DNA of 64,000 nucleotides from Lachnospiraceae bacterium. Its GTDB lineage: Bacteria > Bacillota > Clostridia > Lachnospirales > Lachnospiraceae. Numbering within the stretch: the first letter of the stretch is position 1; each line of letters opens with the position of its first letter. The DNA lies in assembly GCA_021770245.1 (NCBI GenBank), contig JAETRI010000009.1:1-64000 (forward strand), given 5' to 3'. Both the position numbers and the translations under genes were made by a program. The notes below the pieces were generated by a model that was not told the DNA's origin, made no database searches, and saw only the letters and a program-made list of their open reading frames with translations. This document shows positions 49,704-57,873 of the stretch, in pieces.

Positions 49704-50975
49704 TTACGAAAACCAGCTGTCGGTATAGCGGTCAATGAAGCGGTTTTCATATTTGGAATAAGTGATGCGCTGGGCATGATAGAGGCCGAAGTAGCCGGAG
49801 AGCATGTAGCTGGTGGCCACGGCGATGAGATAATAATAGGCGTCGGAAAAACCGAACAGCTCAAAGGCGATGAGCAGAGAAGCCATCGGGCAGTTGGTGA
49901 CGCCGCAGAACAGGGAAACCATGCCGATGGATGCGCCCAGGGAGGCCGGGAGGCCGAACAGGCCGGCGGCACAGCAGCCGAAGGTGGCCCCGATGAACAA
50001 AGACGGGACGATTTCCCCGCCCCGATAGCCCGCGGCAATGGTGACGGAGGTAAACAGGATCTTCAAAAGAAACGCCCAGGGCAGAGCCTGTCCTTCTACG
50101 GCTCGTTCAATGATGTTCATGCCGGTGCCCAGATAATCCTGGCTGCCGCAGAGCAGGGTGAGGAGGATGATCAGAACGCCGCCTGCTGCGATCCGGATGT
50201 AGGAATTGGGCAGGAAGCGGTGCATCAGCTTGTGGAAAAGCTGCAGAGAGAGGCAGAAAAGGATACTCACCACGGCACAGCATCCCGCCAGCAGGATTGC
50301 CCGCAGGCCGGACGGGAGGGTAAAGGCCATATCGTTGGAGACATGGAAGATCTCCTCCGGTACGCCCAGGGTTACGGCCACCTGACGGGATACCAGGGCG
50401 GCACAGATACAGGGAACCAGAGCGGCATAGTACATGCTGCCGACGCTGGCCACCTCCATGGCAAAAAAGGAAGCGGTCATGGGAGTGCCGAACAGGGCGG
50501 AAAAAGCTGCCGCCATACCGCTCATCAGGATGATTTTCTTGTCCTCCTGTTTGAGGCGCAGCAGATCCCCCAGGGATTTACCCAGGCTCCCGCCGATCTG
50601 CAGCGCGGCGCTCTCCCGTCCCACGGAACCGCCGCCAAAGAGTGTGATCACGGTGGAGACAAAGATGAGAAAGGTCATTTTAGGGGAGAGGTGGATATCG
50701 CCGTGGAGGCTTTCGATGATGGAATCGGTTCCCCGGTTGCTTTCATAGTGGAGTGCTCTATAGAGAAAAACGATGACCAGCCCGCCCAGGGGCAGCGTGA
50801 GGAAGACCCAGGGGAAAGCGCTCCGCAGGGCCGTGGCATTCACGAGACACCAGGAGAAGAGCGAGGATACCAGACCCACCACGGCGCCTGTTAACCCGCC
50901 CAGCGCCAGCCAGCGTATGTACTGTCCTGCGCTGTGCAGGACCGCCGTGAGATTTGCTTTGATAGTTTCTTTCAT
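49704..50975 (-). CDS. CLC-family chloride/fluoride transporter
   Basis: 423 residues with about 11-12 membrane segments. CLC selectivity motifs are visible: GGSVGRESAALQ with the gating Glu (GREx) and GYRGGEIVPSLFIGA. There are no CBS domains. The GYxGGEVxP-like form of the second motif resembles fluoride-exporting CLC-F proteins more than the GxFxP of chloride types, and the N-terminal GSGIP motif is replaced by RGTDSII. Anion specificity is therefore open. It stands alone; upstream is a family A repeat and a divergent TetR gene. Confidence 0.9.
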   Translation of the reverse strand: MKETIKANLTAVLHSAGQYIRWLALGGLTGAVVGLVSSLFSWCLVNATALRSAFPWVFLTLPLGGLVIVFLYRALHYESNRGTDSIIESLHGDIHLSPKMTFLIFVSTVITLFGGGSVGRESAALQIGGSLGKSLGDLLRLKQEDKKIILMSGMAAAFSALFGTPMTASFFAMEVASVGSMYYAALVPCICAALVSRQVAVTLGVPEEIFHVSNDMAFTLPSGLRAILLAGCCAVVSILFCLSLQLFHKLMHRFLPNSYIRIAAGGVLIILLTLLCGSQDYLGTGMNIIERAVEGQALPWAFLLKILFTSVTIAAGYRGGEIVPSLFIGATFGCCAAGLFGLPASLGASIGMVSLFCGVTNCPMASLLIAFELFGFSDAYYYLIAVATSYMLSGYFGLYHAQRITYSKYENRFIDRYTDSWFS

Positions 50976-51216
50976 GCTGTGACTCCCATCTATCGTATTT
51001 TATAAGGCTCCCGGGTTTTATCGGTTAAATGCAGCCAAAGGGCGGCCGCTGTACAGGAGGCCTTGATGCCGGAAACCTCCCGATAATGACAGGGATGCTT
51101 TTTCCCGTTGTAGATCTACGATAACAAACGCCTTATTCGGATATCTATTATCATACGCCACAGTGCCGATTATATATGATCGTCAGGTTTTACGCAAGGG
51201 GCGCACTCGCTAAGTG

Positions 51217-51313
51217 CCGGCGTTTTTGGATGGTCCCCTCTGTGATCATCACACGCCGCAGGGCCGGGCAGGGGTGTCACAGGGGCCGCAGAGCCTTTCC
51301 TGCGTTCGGCGTG
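51217..51313. repeat. Palindromic intergenic repeat, family A, copy 7 (decayed)
   Basis: GATCATCACACGCCGCAGGG and the right end GGCCGCAGAGCCTTTCCTGC follow the family pattern, but the arms are imperfect. Apart from this, the 535-bp gap between the CLC and TetR genes holds only a TATAAT at about 51381 that may serve the tetR gene. Confidence 0.6.
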
Positions 51314-51510
51314 CAGGCAGATCAAATTTCTCTTCCGTATTTTTACGTACATGCTCCGTCTGGAATTTACAGGTAAAGCATAGTATAATATTGACCGTGG
51401 AGTGAAAGCTTTCGATCCTGCAAAAACGGTATGGAAAAGCAGATTGCTGGACTGCCGGAAAGACAGACGGCCGGATCGGGATACAAGACGGGAGGGGGAC
51501 GGAGGTACTT

Positions 51511-52095
51511 ATGTCGCAGACGACCAAACGGGCATTGGAGGCATCGTTAAAGAATTTGCTCCTCCAGAAGCCGCTGGACAAGATTACGATCAATGATATT
51601 GCTGAAGACTGCGGAATCAGCCGGATGACATTCTATTACCACTTTAGAGATATCTATGACCTGGTGGAGTGGGCCTGTGTGGAGGATGCCACCCGGGCAC
51701 TGAAGGGGAAAAAGACGTATGATACCTGGCAGGAGGGTTTTTTCAATATTTTTCAGGCAGTACAGGAAAACAAGCCGTTCATCATGAATGTCTATCATGT
51801 GGTGAGCCGGGAGCGTATCGAACAGTATCTGTATCCTCTGATTCACAGGCTGCTCCTGGGAGTAGTGGAGGAAAAGGCGGCGGATATGGAGGTAAAGGAA
51901 GAGGACAAGCAGTTCATTGCCAGTTTCTATGAATATGCCTTTGCGGGCATCATGCTGGAGTGGATCGGAAACAAAATGAAAGAAGATCCGGCCGTCATTG
52001 TGGAGCGCACCAGCAGGCTGCTCCAGGGGAATATCGTCCGGGCATTGAATGCTGTTCGGACAGATCGACCCTTACATTTGGAGGCAAATGATTAA
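51511..52095 (+). CDS. TetR/AcrR family transcriptional regulator
   Basis: 194 residues. The N-terminal helix-turn-helix has ITINDIAEDCGISR and the recognition segment MTFYYHF. The C-terminal ligand domain resembles the DhaS-like TetR_C group. A strong GGAGG lies 6 nt before the ATG. It lies 140 bp upstream of oleate hydratase in the same direction, with a perfect dyad between them, so it probably controls that gene, perhaps sensing a fatty acid. The ligand is inferred from context only. Confidence 0.92.
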   Translation: MSQTTKRALEASLKNLLLQKPLDKITINDIAEDCGISRMTFYYHFRDIYDLVEWACVEDATRALKGKKTYDTWQEGFFNIFQAVQENKPFIMNVYHVVSRERIEQYLYPLIHRLLLGVVEEKAADMEVKEEDKQFIASFYEYAFAGIMLEWIGNKMKEDPAVIVERTSRLLQGNIVRALNAVRTDRPLHLEAND

Positions 52096-52109
52096 ACTTT
52101 GTACAATCT

Positions 52110-52144
52110 ATCCCGTCATGATAAAAGTTTTATCATGGCGGGAT
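52110..52144. promoter_or_regulatory. Dyad between tetR and oleate hydratase genes (terminator or TetR operator)
   Basis: ATCCCGTCATGATAAAA (52110-52126) mirrors TTTTATCATGGCGGGAT (52128-52144) with one mismatch pair, then TTCTGTTT. It could end tetR transcripts. Its position just upstream of the -35 at 52154 also suits repressor binding. Confidence 0.6.
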
Positions 52145-52153
52145 TTCTGTTTA

Positions 52154-52182
52154 TTGTGGTATGAAAAACCCCGCTCTATAAT
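52154..52182 (+). promoter_or_regulatory. Promoter of oleate hydratase gene
   Basis: TTGTGG (52154-52159), 17 bp, TATAAT (52177-52182). Confidence 0.65.
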
Positions 52183-52235
52183 CAAACCATCAAAACAACA
52201 CAGCCGCAGGGCGGTTTGGGAAAGGATGGTATCTT

Positions 52236-54011
52236 ATGTATTATTCGAGTGGAAATTATGAAGCGTTTGCCCGTCCCGAGAAACCGGAGGGCGTGGATCA
52301 CAAATCGGCATATTTTATCGGAACGGGCCTGGCGGCGCTGTCCGCAGGCTGTTTCCTGGTGCGGGATGCCCAGATGCCGGGATCCCACATCCATTTCTTT
52401 GACCGGGATCCGGTAGCGGGAGGCGCGTGCGACGGCTGGATGTATCCCGAAATCGGATACGTCATGCGGGGCGGCAGGGAGATGGACAATCATTTTGAGG
52501 TCATGTGGGATCTGTTCCGCTCTATTCCCTCCATTGAGACCGAGGGGATCAGTGTCCTGGATGAGTATTATTGGCTGAACAAGAAGGATCCCAATTACTC
52601 TCTGTGCCGCGCCACCGAAAAGCGGGGGCAGGATGCCCATACCGACGGTAAGTTTGGCCTAAGCGACAAAGGGGCGATGGAACTGATGCACCTGTTCTTT
52701 ACCCCGGACGAGGAGCTTTACGACAAACGCATCACCGACGTATTTGACGATGAGGTGTTTGACTCCAATTTCTGGCTGTACTGGCGCACCATGTTTGCTT
52801 TCTACAACTGCGAGAGCGCTTTGGAAATGAAGCTTTATATGCAGCGCTTCATTCACCATATAGACGGCCTGCCTGACCTGCGGGCCCTGCGTTTTACCAA
52901 ATATAATCAGTATGAGTCCATGATCCTGCCCATGGTGAGGTATTTGGAAGCCCATGGAGCCCAGTTCCACTTCAATACCCGGGTCATGGATGTGCGTTTC
53001 GACATTCATAACGGCAGAAAGCTGGCAAAACGGGTGGAACTGCTGCATGACGGCGAGCAGGAGTTCCTGGATCTGACCGAGGATGACTACCTGTTCATCA
53101 CAAATGGCAGCAATGTGGAGAATTCCACCATCGGCGGCCAGGATAAGCCCTGCGAGTATATCCCAGATATCCGCCCCGGCGGCTCCTTTGATCTGTGGCG
53201 GAAGATTGCCGCCCAGGATCCCTCCTTCGGACATCCGGATAAGTTCTGTACGGCGCCGGAGGAATGTGAGTGGATGGGCGTTACCGTAAATACCCTGGAC
53301 GACAAAATTTTGCCATATATTAAGAACATATGCAAACGCGACCCGCTTTCCGGTAAGGTGGTCACCGGCGGCATCGTATCGGTACGGGATTCTTCCTGGC
53401 TTTTGAGCTGGACGATCAACCGCCAGCCGCAGTTCCATTCCCAGCCAAAGGGCCAGTGTCTGGTATGGCTCTACGGCCTGTTCCCCAACCGGCCCGGCGA
53501 TTATGTAAAGAAGACCATGAAAGACTGTACCGGTAAGGAGATCTGCATGGAGTGGCTTTATCATCTGGGAGTACCCGAGGAGCAAATCGAGGATCTGGCG
53601 GCGAACAGTGCGAAAACGGTACCTACCATGATGCCTTTTGCCAGCTCCTACTTCATGCCGCGTACCGCAGGCGACCGGCCTGACGTGGTGCCGGAGGGCG
53701 CAGTGAATTTCGCTTTCCTGGGCCAGTTCGCCGAGGTGGAACGGGATACGGTGTTCACCACCGAATACTCCATGCGTACTGCGATGGTAGCCGTCTATAC
53801 CCTCCTGAATGTGGATCGTGGTGTGCCGGAGGTGTGGGGAAGCCTGTATGATCTGCGCGATCTCCTGGCGGCCTCCATCAGCCTGCGGGACGGCAGACCC
53901 TTAACCGAGATGGATATGGGCTTCAAAGAGAGGATAGCGGTTAAGAAGGCGCTGGAGAAGATCGCAGGCACCGACGTGGAAAAACTGTTGAAAAAATACC
54001 ATGTGATTTGA
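52236..54011 (+). CDS. ohyA: Oleate hydratase (myosin cross-reactive antigen family)
   Basis: 591 residues, full length. This FAD enzyme hydrates oleate and related unsaturated fatty acids to 10-hydroxy acids, detoxifying host fatty acids. The FAD-binding FIGTGLAALSAGCF (about 27-40), RGGREMDNHFEVMWD with the catalytic-region Glu (about 79-93), ITNGSNVENSTIGG and FLGQFAEVERDTVFTTEYS are characteristic. AAAGGATGG precedes the ATG at 52236. It has its own promoter and a likely TetR regulator upstream. Confidence 0.96.
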   Translation: MYYSSGNYEAFARPEKPEGVDHKSAYFIGTGLAALSAGCFLVRDAQMPGSHIHFFDRDPVAGGACDGWMYPEIGYVMRGGREMDNHFEVMWDLFRSIPSIETEGISVLDEYYWLNKKDPNYSLCRATEKRGQDAHTDGKFGLSDKGAMELMHLFFTPDEELYDKRITDVFDDEVFDSNFWLYWRTMFAFYNCESALEMKLYMQRFIHHIDGLPDLRALRFTKYNQYESMILPMVRYLEAHGAQFHFNTRVMDVRFDIHNGRKLAKRVELLHDGEQEFLDLTEDDYLFITNGSNVENSTIGGQDKPCEYIPDIRPGGSFDLWRKIAAQDPSFGHPDKFCTAPEECEWMGVTVNTLDDKILPYIKNICKRDPLSGKVVTGGIVSVRDSSWLLSWTINRQPQFHSQPKGQCLVWLYGLFPNRPGDYVKKTMKDCTGKEICMEWLYHLGVPEEQIEDLAANSAKTVPTMMPFASSYFMPRTAGDRPDVVPEGAVNFAFLGQFAEVERDTVFTTEYSMRTAMVAVYTLLNVDRGVPEVWGSLYDLRDLLAASISLRDGRPLTEMDMGFKERIAVKKALEKIAGTDVEKLLKKYHVI

Positions 54012-54035
54012 TCATCCATACGCGTACAGGAGAAA

Positions 54036-54068
54036 ATTGCGCCGGGGCCGTTACGGCCCCGGCGCAAT
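54036..54068. terminator. GC-rich hairpin after oleate hydratase
   Basis: Perfect 15-bp arms ATTGCGCCGGGGCCG (54036-54050) / CGGCCCCGGCGCAAT (54054-54068), 25 bp past the stop. There is no T-run, so termination would be weak or factor-assisted. Confidence 0.6.
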
Positions 54069-54105
54069 GACATTGGCATACGGAAGGAGCGGCATCCGGA
54101 CGCAG

Positions 54106-54181
54106 TCATGCGTTTGTCCTGCCCGGCGCCGGCGGAGAGTGATGGGCTGGGCTGCCGCAGGGCCGTTCCTGCGTTTGTCCT
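54106..54181. repeat. Family A repeat, copy 8
   Basis: CATGCGTTTGTCCTG occurs at the left and GCCGCAGGGCCGTTCCTGCG plus TTTGTCCT at the right. Two family ends are in direct orientation here, so the element is rearranged or partly deleted. Confidence 0.6.
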
Positions 54182-54200
54182 AAACTGCGGAAACTCAAGC

Positions 54201-54230
54201 TTGACAACGCGCCGCCGCGGGCTATATAAT
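54201..54230 (+). promoter_or_regulatory. Promoter of the T-box-ileS-glgP transcript
   Basis: Consensus TTGACA (54201-54206), 18 bp, TATAAT (54225-54230). Confidence 0.8.
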
Positions 54231-54236
54231 ACCGGA

Positions 54237-54600
54237 AGAAACAGACAAAGGCCATGAGGAAGACAGTATCCATCCTTCCAAAGGGACAGCGAGCCGGCGC
54301 AGGTGGAAGGCCGGTGCGAGTAGGGGATGGGGAAGATCACTTCTGAGCCGCAGGCTGAAAGGGCAGCGCGAGTTTCCCCAGTAGGCAGTGCCGGAGTTCC
54401 TCCGTTATAGGAAACCATATTTTCCTGATGAAGCATCTGTGTTATTTCTGCCGGCGGGCCGGCGGTGAGGTCTTTGCCTTCTCTGCCATAGGGGACGGCG
54501 GCTGGTATCATAAGACGTTTTATCAGGCCGTATGATGAAGCGGGTGGTACAGCGAGAACAAGACCTCGTCCTTCTTACATAAAGGACGGGGATTTTTTTT
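54237..54600 (+). ncRNA. Isoleucine T-box riboswitch leader
   Basis: A stem I region with GCGAGTAGGGGATGG is followed by the probable specifier codon ATC (54336-54338) in GGAAGATCACTTCTGAGCC. The antiterminator T-box CGGGTGGTACAGCG starts at 54541; its TGGT bulge would pair with a tRNA ending ACCA preceded by A, as in tRNA-Ile. The terminator GACCTCGTCCTT / AAGGACGGGGATTTT is at 54562-54600. Uncharged tRNA-Ile should promote read-through into ileS. The T-box has GGTACAGCG where GGTACCGCG is usual. Confidence 0.92.
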
Positions 54601-54693
54601 ATGAAGAGCCCGCGAAAAAATAAGGAAGCGGTTCGGATATCTGTCGGGCTGAAAGGGACCGGACGGCTGCAAAGGAAAGAAAGGATGGAGAGC

Positions 54694-57600
54694 ATGTCAC
54701 TTTACGCAAAAGTAAACACTGACCTGAACTTCGTGGAACGGGAACACGAGGTGGAGAAATTCTGGGAAGAAAACCGGATTTTTGAGAAGAGCATGAAAAT
54801 CCGGGAGGGCTGTCCTGCGTATACCTTCTACGACGGGCCGCCGACGGCCAACGGGAAACCTCATATCGGCCATGTGGAGACCCGCGCTATCAAGGATATG
54901 ATCCCCAGATATCGTACTATGAAGGGCTGCCTGGTGCCCAGGAAAGCGGGCTGGGACACCCATGGCCTGCCTGTGGAACTGGAAGTGGAGAAGCTTCTGG
55001 GGCTGGACGGAAAGGAGCAGATCGAGGAATACGGGATTGCGCCTTTCATCGATAAGTGTAAGGAAAGCGTTTGGAAATATAAGGGTATGTGGGAGGATTT
55101 TTCCAAAAAAGTCGGCTTTTGGGCCGATATGGACGATCCCTATGTGACCTATCACGATAATTATATCGAGTCCGAATGGTGGGCTCTCAAGAAGATCTGG
55201 GATAAAGGCCTTCTGTACAAGGGCTTCAAGATCGTCCCCTACTGTCCCCGCTGCGGTACGCCCCTGTCCTCCCATGAGGTGGCGCAGGGCTATAAGGACG
55301 TAAAGGAACGGTCCGCCGTGGCCCGTTTCAAGGTGAAGGGGGAAGACGCCTATATCCTGGCTTGGACCACCACGCCCTGGACCCTGCCTTCCAACGTGGC
55401 GCTGTGCGTGAATCCGGACGAGGCCTATGCGAAAGTAAAAGCGGCGGACGGTTTTACCTATTATATGGCACAGGCCCTGCTGGATACGGTGCTGGGCGGA
55501 CTGAACCGGGAGAATCCGGAAGCGCCCGCCTATGAGGTGCTGGAAACCTATATCGGAAAGGACCTGGAGTATAAAGAATACGAACCGCTGTTTGACTGCG
55601 CGGTGGAAACCTGCGCAAAACAGCATAAGAAAGCGTTCTATGTGGTCTGCGACCACTATGTGACGCTCACCGACGGTACCGGTGTGGTGCATATCGCTCC
55701 CGCCTTCGGTGAGGACGATGCGAACGTGGGACGTAAATATGACCTGCCCTTCGTACAGCTGGTGGACGGCGCGGGCTGTATGACCAAAGAGACGCCCTGG
55801 GCGGGGATGTTCGTCAAAGATGCGGATCCGGAAGTGTTAAAGGCCCTGGATCGGGCGCAGCTGCTATTCTCCGCGCCTAAATTTGAGCACAGTTACCCTT
55901 TCTGCTGGAGATGCGATACGCCGCTGATCTATTATGCCAGGGAATCATGGTTCATCAAGATGACCGCGGTGAAGGAGCAGCTGATCGCTAATAATAATAC
56001 GATTAACTGGATCCCGGAATCCATCGGCAAAGGCCGTTTCGGGGACTGGCTGGAAAATATCCAGGACTGGGGCCTTTCCAGGAACCGTTATTGGGGCACG
56101 CCCCTGAACATCTGGCAGTGCGAATGCGGGGAGATGACCTGTGTGGGAAGCCGGGAGGAGCTGGAACGTCTCAGCGGCAACCCGGAGGCGGAGACGGTGG
56201 AGCTGCACCGTCCCTATATCGATGCCATTACCCTTCCATGCCCCGCCTGCGGCAAACCCATGCACAGGGTACCGGAGGTGATAGACTGTTGGTTCGATTC
56301 CGGCGCCATGCCTTTTGCCCAGCATCATTACCCTTTTGAGAATAAGGAACTTTTTGATAAGCAGTTCCCGGCCCAGTTCATCTCGGAGGCAGTGGATCAG
56401 ACCAGGGGATGGTTCTATTCCCTGCTGGCGGAATCCACGCTGCTCTTTGACACCACCTGCTTTGAGAACGTGATCGTGCTGGGGCTGGTGCAGGATGAAA
56501 ACGGGCAGAAGATGAGCAAGTCAAAGGGGAATGCCATCGATCCCTTCGATGCCTTGCGGGATTACGGTGCGGACGCTATCCGCTGGTATTTCTATTCCAG
56601 CAGCGCACCCTGGCTGCCCAGCCGTTTCCATGGTAAGGCGGTGGTCGAGGGACAGAGAAAGTTCATGGGGACGCTTTGGAACACCTATGCTTTCTTCGTG
56701 CTGTACGCCAATATCGACGATTTTGACGCTTCCCGATATGCGCTGGAATACGATAAGCTGCCCGTGATGGATAGATGGCTCTTAAGCCGTCTGAACACTC
56801 TGATCACGGAAGTGGATACCCGCCTGGACGCATATCAGATCCCGGAAGCGGCCAGGGCCCTGCAGGATTTTGTGGACGAATGCAGCAATTGGTATGTAAG
56901 AAGGAGCCGGGAGCGTTTCTGGGCCAAGGGTATGGAGCAGGATAAGATCAACGCCTATATGACCCTGTACACCGCGCTGGTGACATTGTCCAAGCTGTGC
57001 GCGCCCATGATCCCCTTCATGGCGGAAGAAATCTACCAGAATCTGGTGAGGAGCGTGGACAAGGAGGCGCCCGAGAGCGTGCATCTGTGCGATTTCCCTG
57101 TGGCGGATGCGGCTTGGGTGGATGAAAAGCTGGAAAAGGATATGGACGAGGTGGTGAAGCTGGTGGTCATGGGACGCGCCTGCAGGAATACCGCCAACAT
57201 CAAGAACCGCCAGCCCATCGGGACCATGTTTGTGAAGGCGGCGGGAACCCTGGACGATTTCTATAAGGAAATCGTGGAAGAGGAGCTGAATGTGAAGAGG
57301 GTGGTATTTACGGAGGACGTGAGGGATTTCACCACCTATACCTTCAAACCGCAGCTTCGCACGGTGGGCCCGAAATACGGCAAACAGCTGGGCGGCATCC
57401 AGAAAACCCTGTCTGCCCTGGACGGAAACGCCGCCATGGATGAGCTGAACGAAAACGGGGTTCTGGCCTTTGAGGTAAACGGCGTAAAGGTGCTTTTGGC
57501 CAAGGAGGATCTGCTCATCGAGATGTCCCAGAAGGAGGGCTATGTCTCCGAGGCGGATAACCAGATGACGGTGGTGCTGGACACCAACCTGTCGGAGGAG

Positions 57601-57873
57601 CTGATCGAGGAAGGCTTCGTATATGAGATCATCAGCAAGATCCAGACCATGAGGAAGGATTCCGGCCTGGAGGTGATGGATCATATCCGGGTATCCTTTA
57701 CGGGAAACGAGAAAATCGCGCGGATCGCCGCTGCCAATGAGGAAGTGATCGCAGGCAAGGTCCTTGCGGAATCCATCGGTACAAATGAGGGCCTTAAAAT
57801 CCAAAAAGAATGGAACGTGAACGGAGAAAAGGTTACGATCGGAATAGAGAAGGAGGAAGGACATGCGTGGTAG
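54694..57873 (+). CDS. ileS: Isoleucyl-tRNA synthetase, long (IleS2-like) type
   Basis: 1059 residues from the ATG at 54694 (GGAG upstream); ATG 54685 is a near alternative, and the frame is open back to the T-box terminator. The class I HIGH motif is PTANGKPHIGHV, the KMSKS loop is QKMSKSKGN, and the editing domain region has TTPWTLPSNVAL. The segment PRCGTPLSSHEVAQGY and the length mark the eukaryote-like IleS2 branch, which is generally insensitive to mupirocin. The gene is under the isoleucine T-box and overlaps glgP by 11 bp. Confidence 0.96.
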   Translation: MSLYAKVNTDLNFVEREHEVEKFWEENRIFEKSMKIREGCPAYTFYDGPPTANGKPHIGHVETRAIKDMIPRYRTMKGCLVPRKAGWDTHGLPVELEVEKLLGLDGKEQIEEYGIAPFIDKCKESVWKYKGMWEDFSKKVGFWADMDDPYVTYHDNYIESEWWALKKIWDKGLLYKGFKIVPYCPRCGTPLSSHEVAQGYKDVKERSAVARFKVKGEDAYILAWTTTPWTLPSNVALCVNPDEAYAKVKAADGFTYYMAQALLDTVLGGLNRENPEAPAYEVLETYIGKDLEYKEYEPLFDCAVETCAKQHKKAFYVVCDHYVTLTDGTGVVHIAPAFGEDDANVGRKYDLPFVQLVDGAGCMTKETPWAGMFVKDADPEVLKALDRAQLLFSAPKFEHSYPFCWRCDTPLIYYARESWFIKMTAVKEQLIANNNTINWIPESIGKGRFGDWLENIQDWGLSRNRYWGTPLNIWQCECGEMTCVGSREELERLSGNPEAETVELHRPYIDAITLPCPACGKPMHRVPEVIDCWFDSGAMPFAQHHYPFENKELFDKQFPAQFISEAVDQTRGWFYSLLAESTLLFDTTCFENVIVLGLVQDENGQKMSKSKGNAIDPFDALRDYGADAIRWYFYSSSAPWLPSRFHGKAVVEGQRKFMGTLWNTYAFFVLYANIDDFDASRYALEYDKLPVMDRWLLSRLNTLITEVDTRLDAYQIPEAARALQDFVDECSNWYVRRSRERFWAKGMEQDKINAYMTLYTALVTLSKLCAPMIPFMAEEIYQNLVRSVDKEAPESVHLCDFPVADAAWVDEKLEKDMDEVVKLVVMGRACRNTANIKNRQPIGTMFVKAAGTLDDFYKEIVEEELNVKRVVFTEDVRDFTTYTFKPQLRTVGPKYGKQLGGIQKTLSALDGNAAMDELNENGVLAFEVNGVKVLLAKEDLLIEMSQKEGYVSEADNQMTVVLDTNLSEELIEEGFVYEIISKIQTMRKDSGLEVMDHIRVSFTGNEKIARIAAANEEVIAGKVLAESIGTNEGLKIQKEWNVNGEKVTIGIEKEEGHAW

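Noticed and set aside
49689..50894. 401-codon antisense frame across the CLC gene
   Set aside because: The minus-strand CLC protein has membrane segments and motifs; the antisense product is hydrophilic and unrecognisable.
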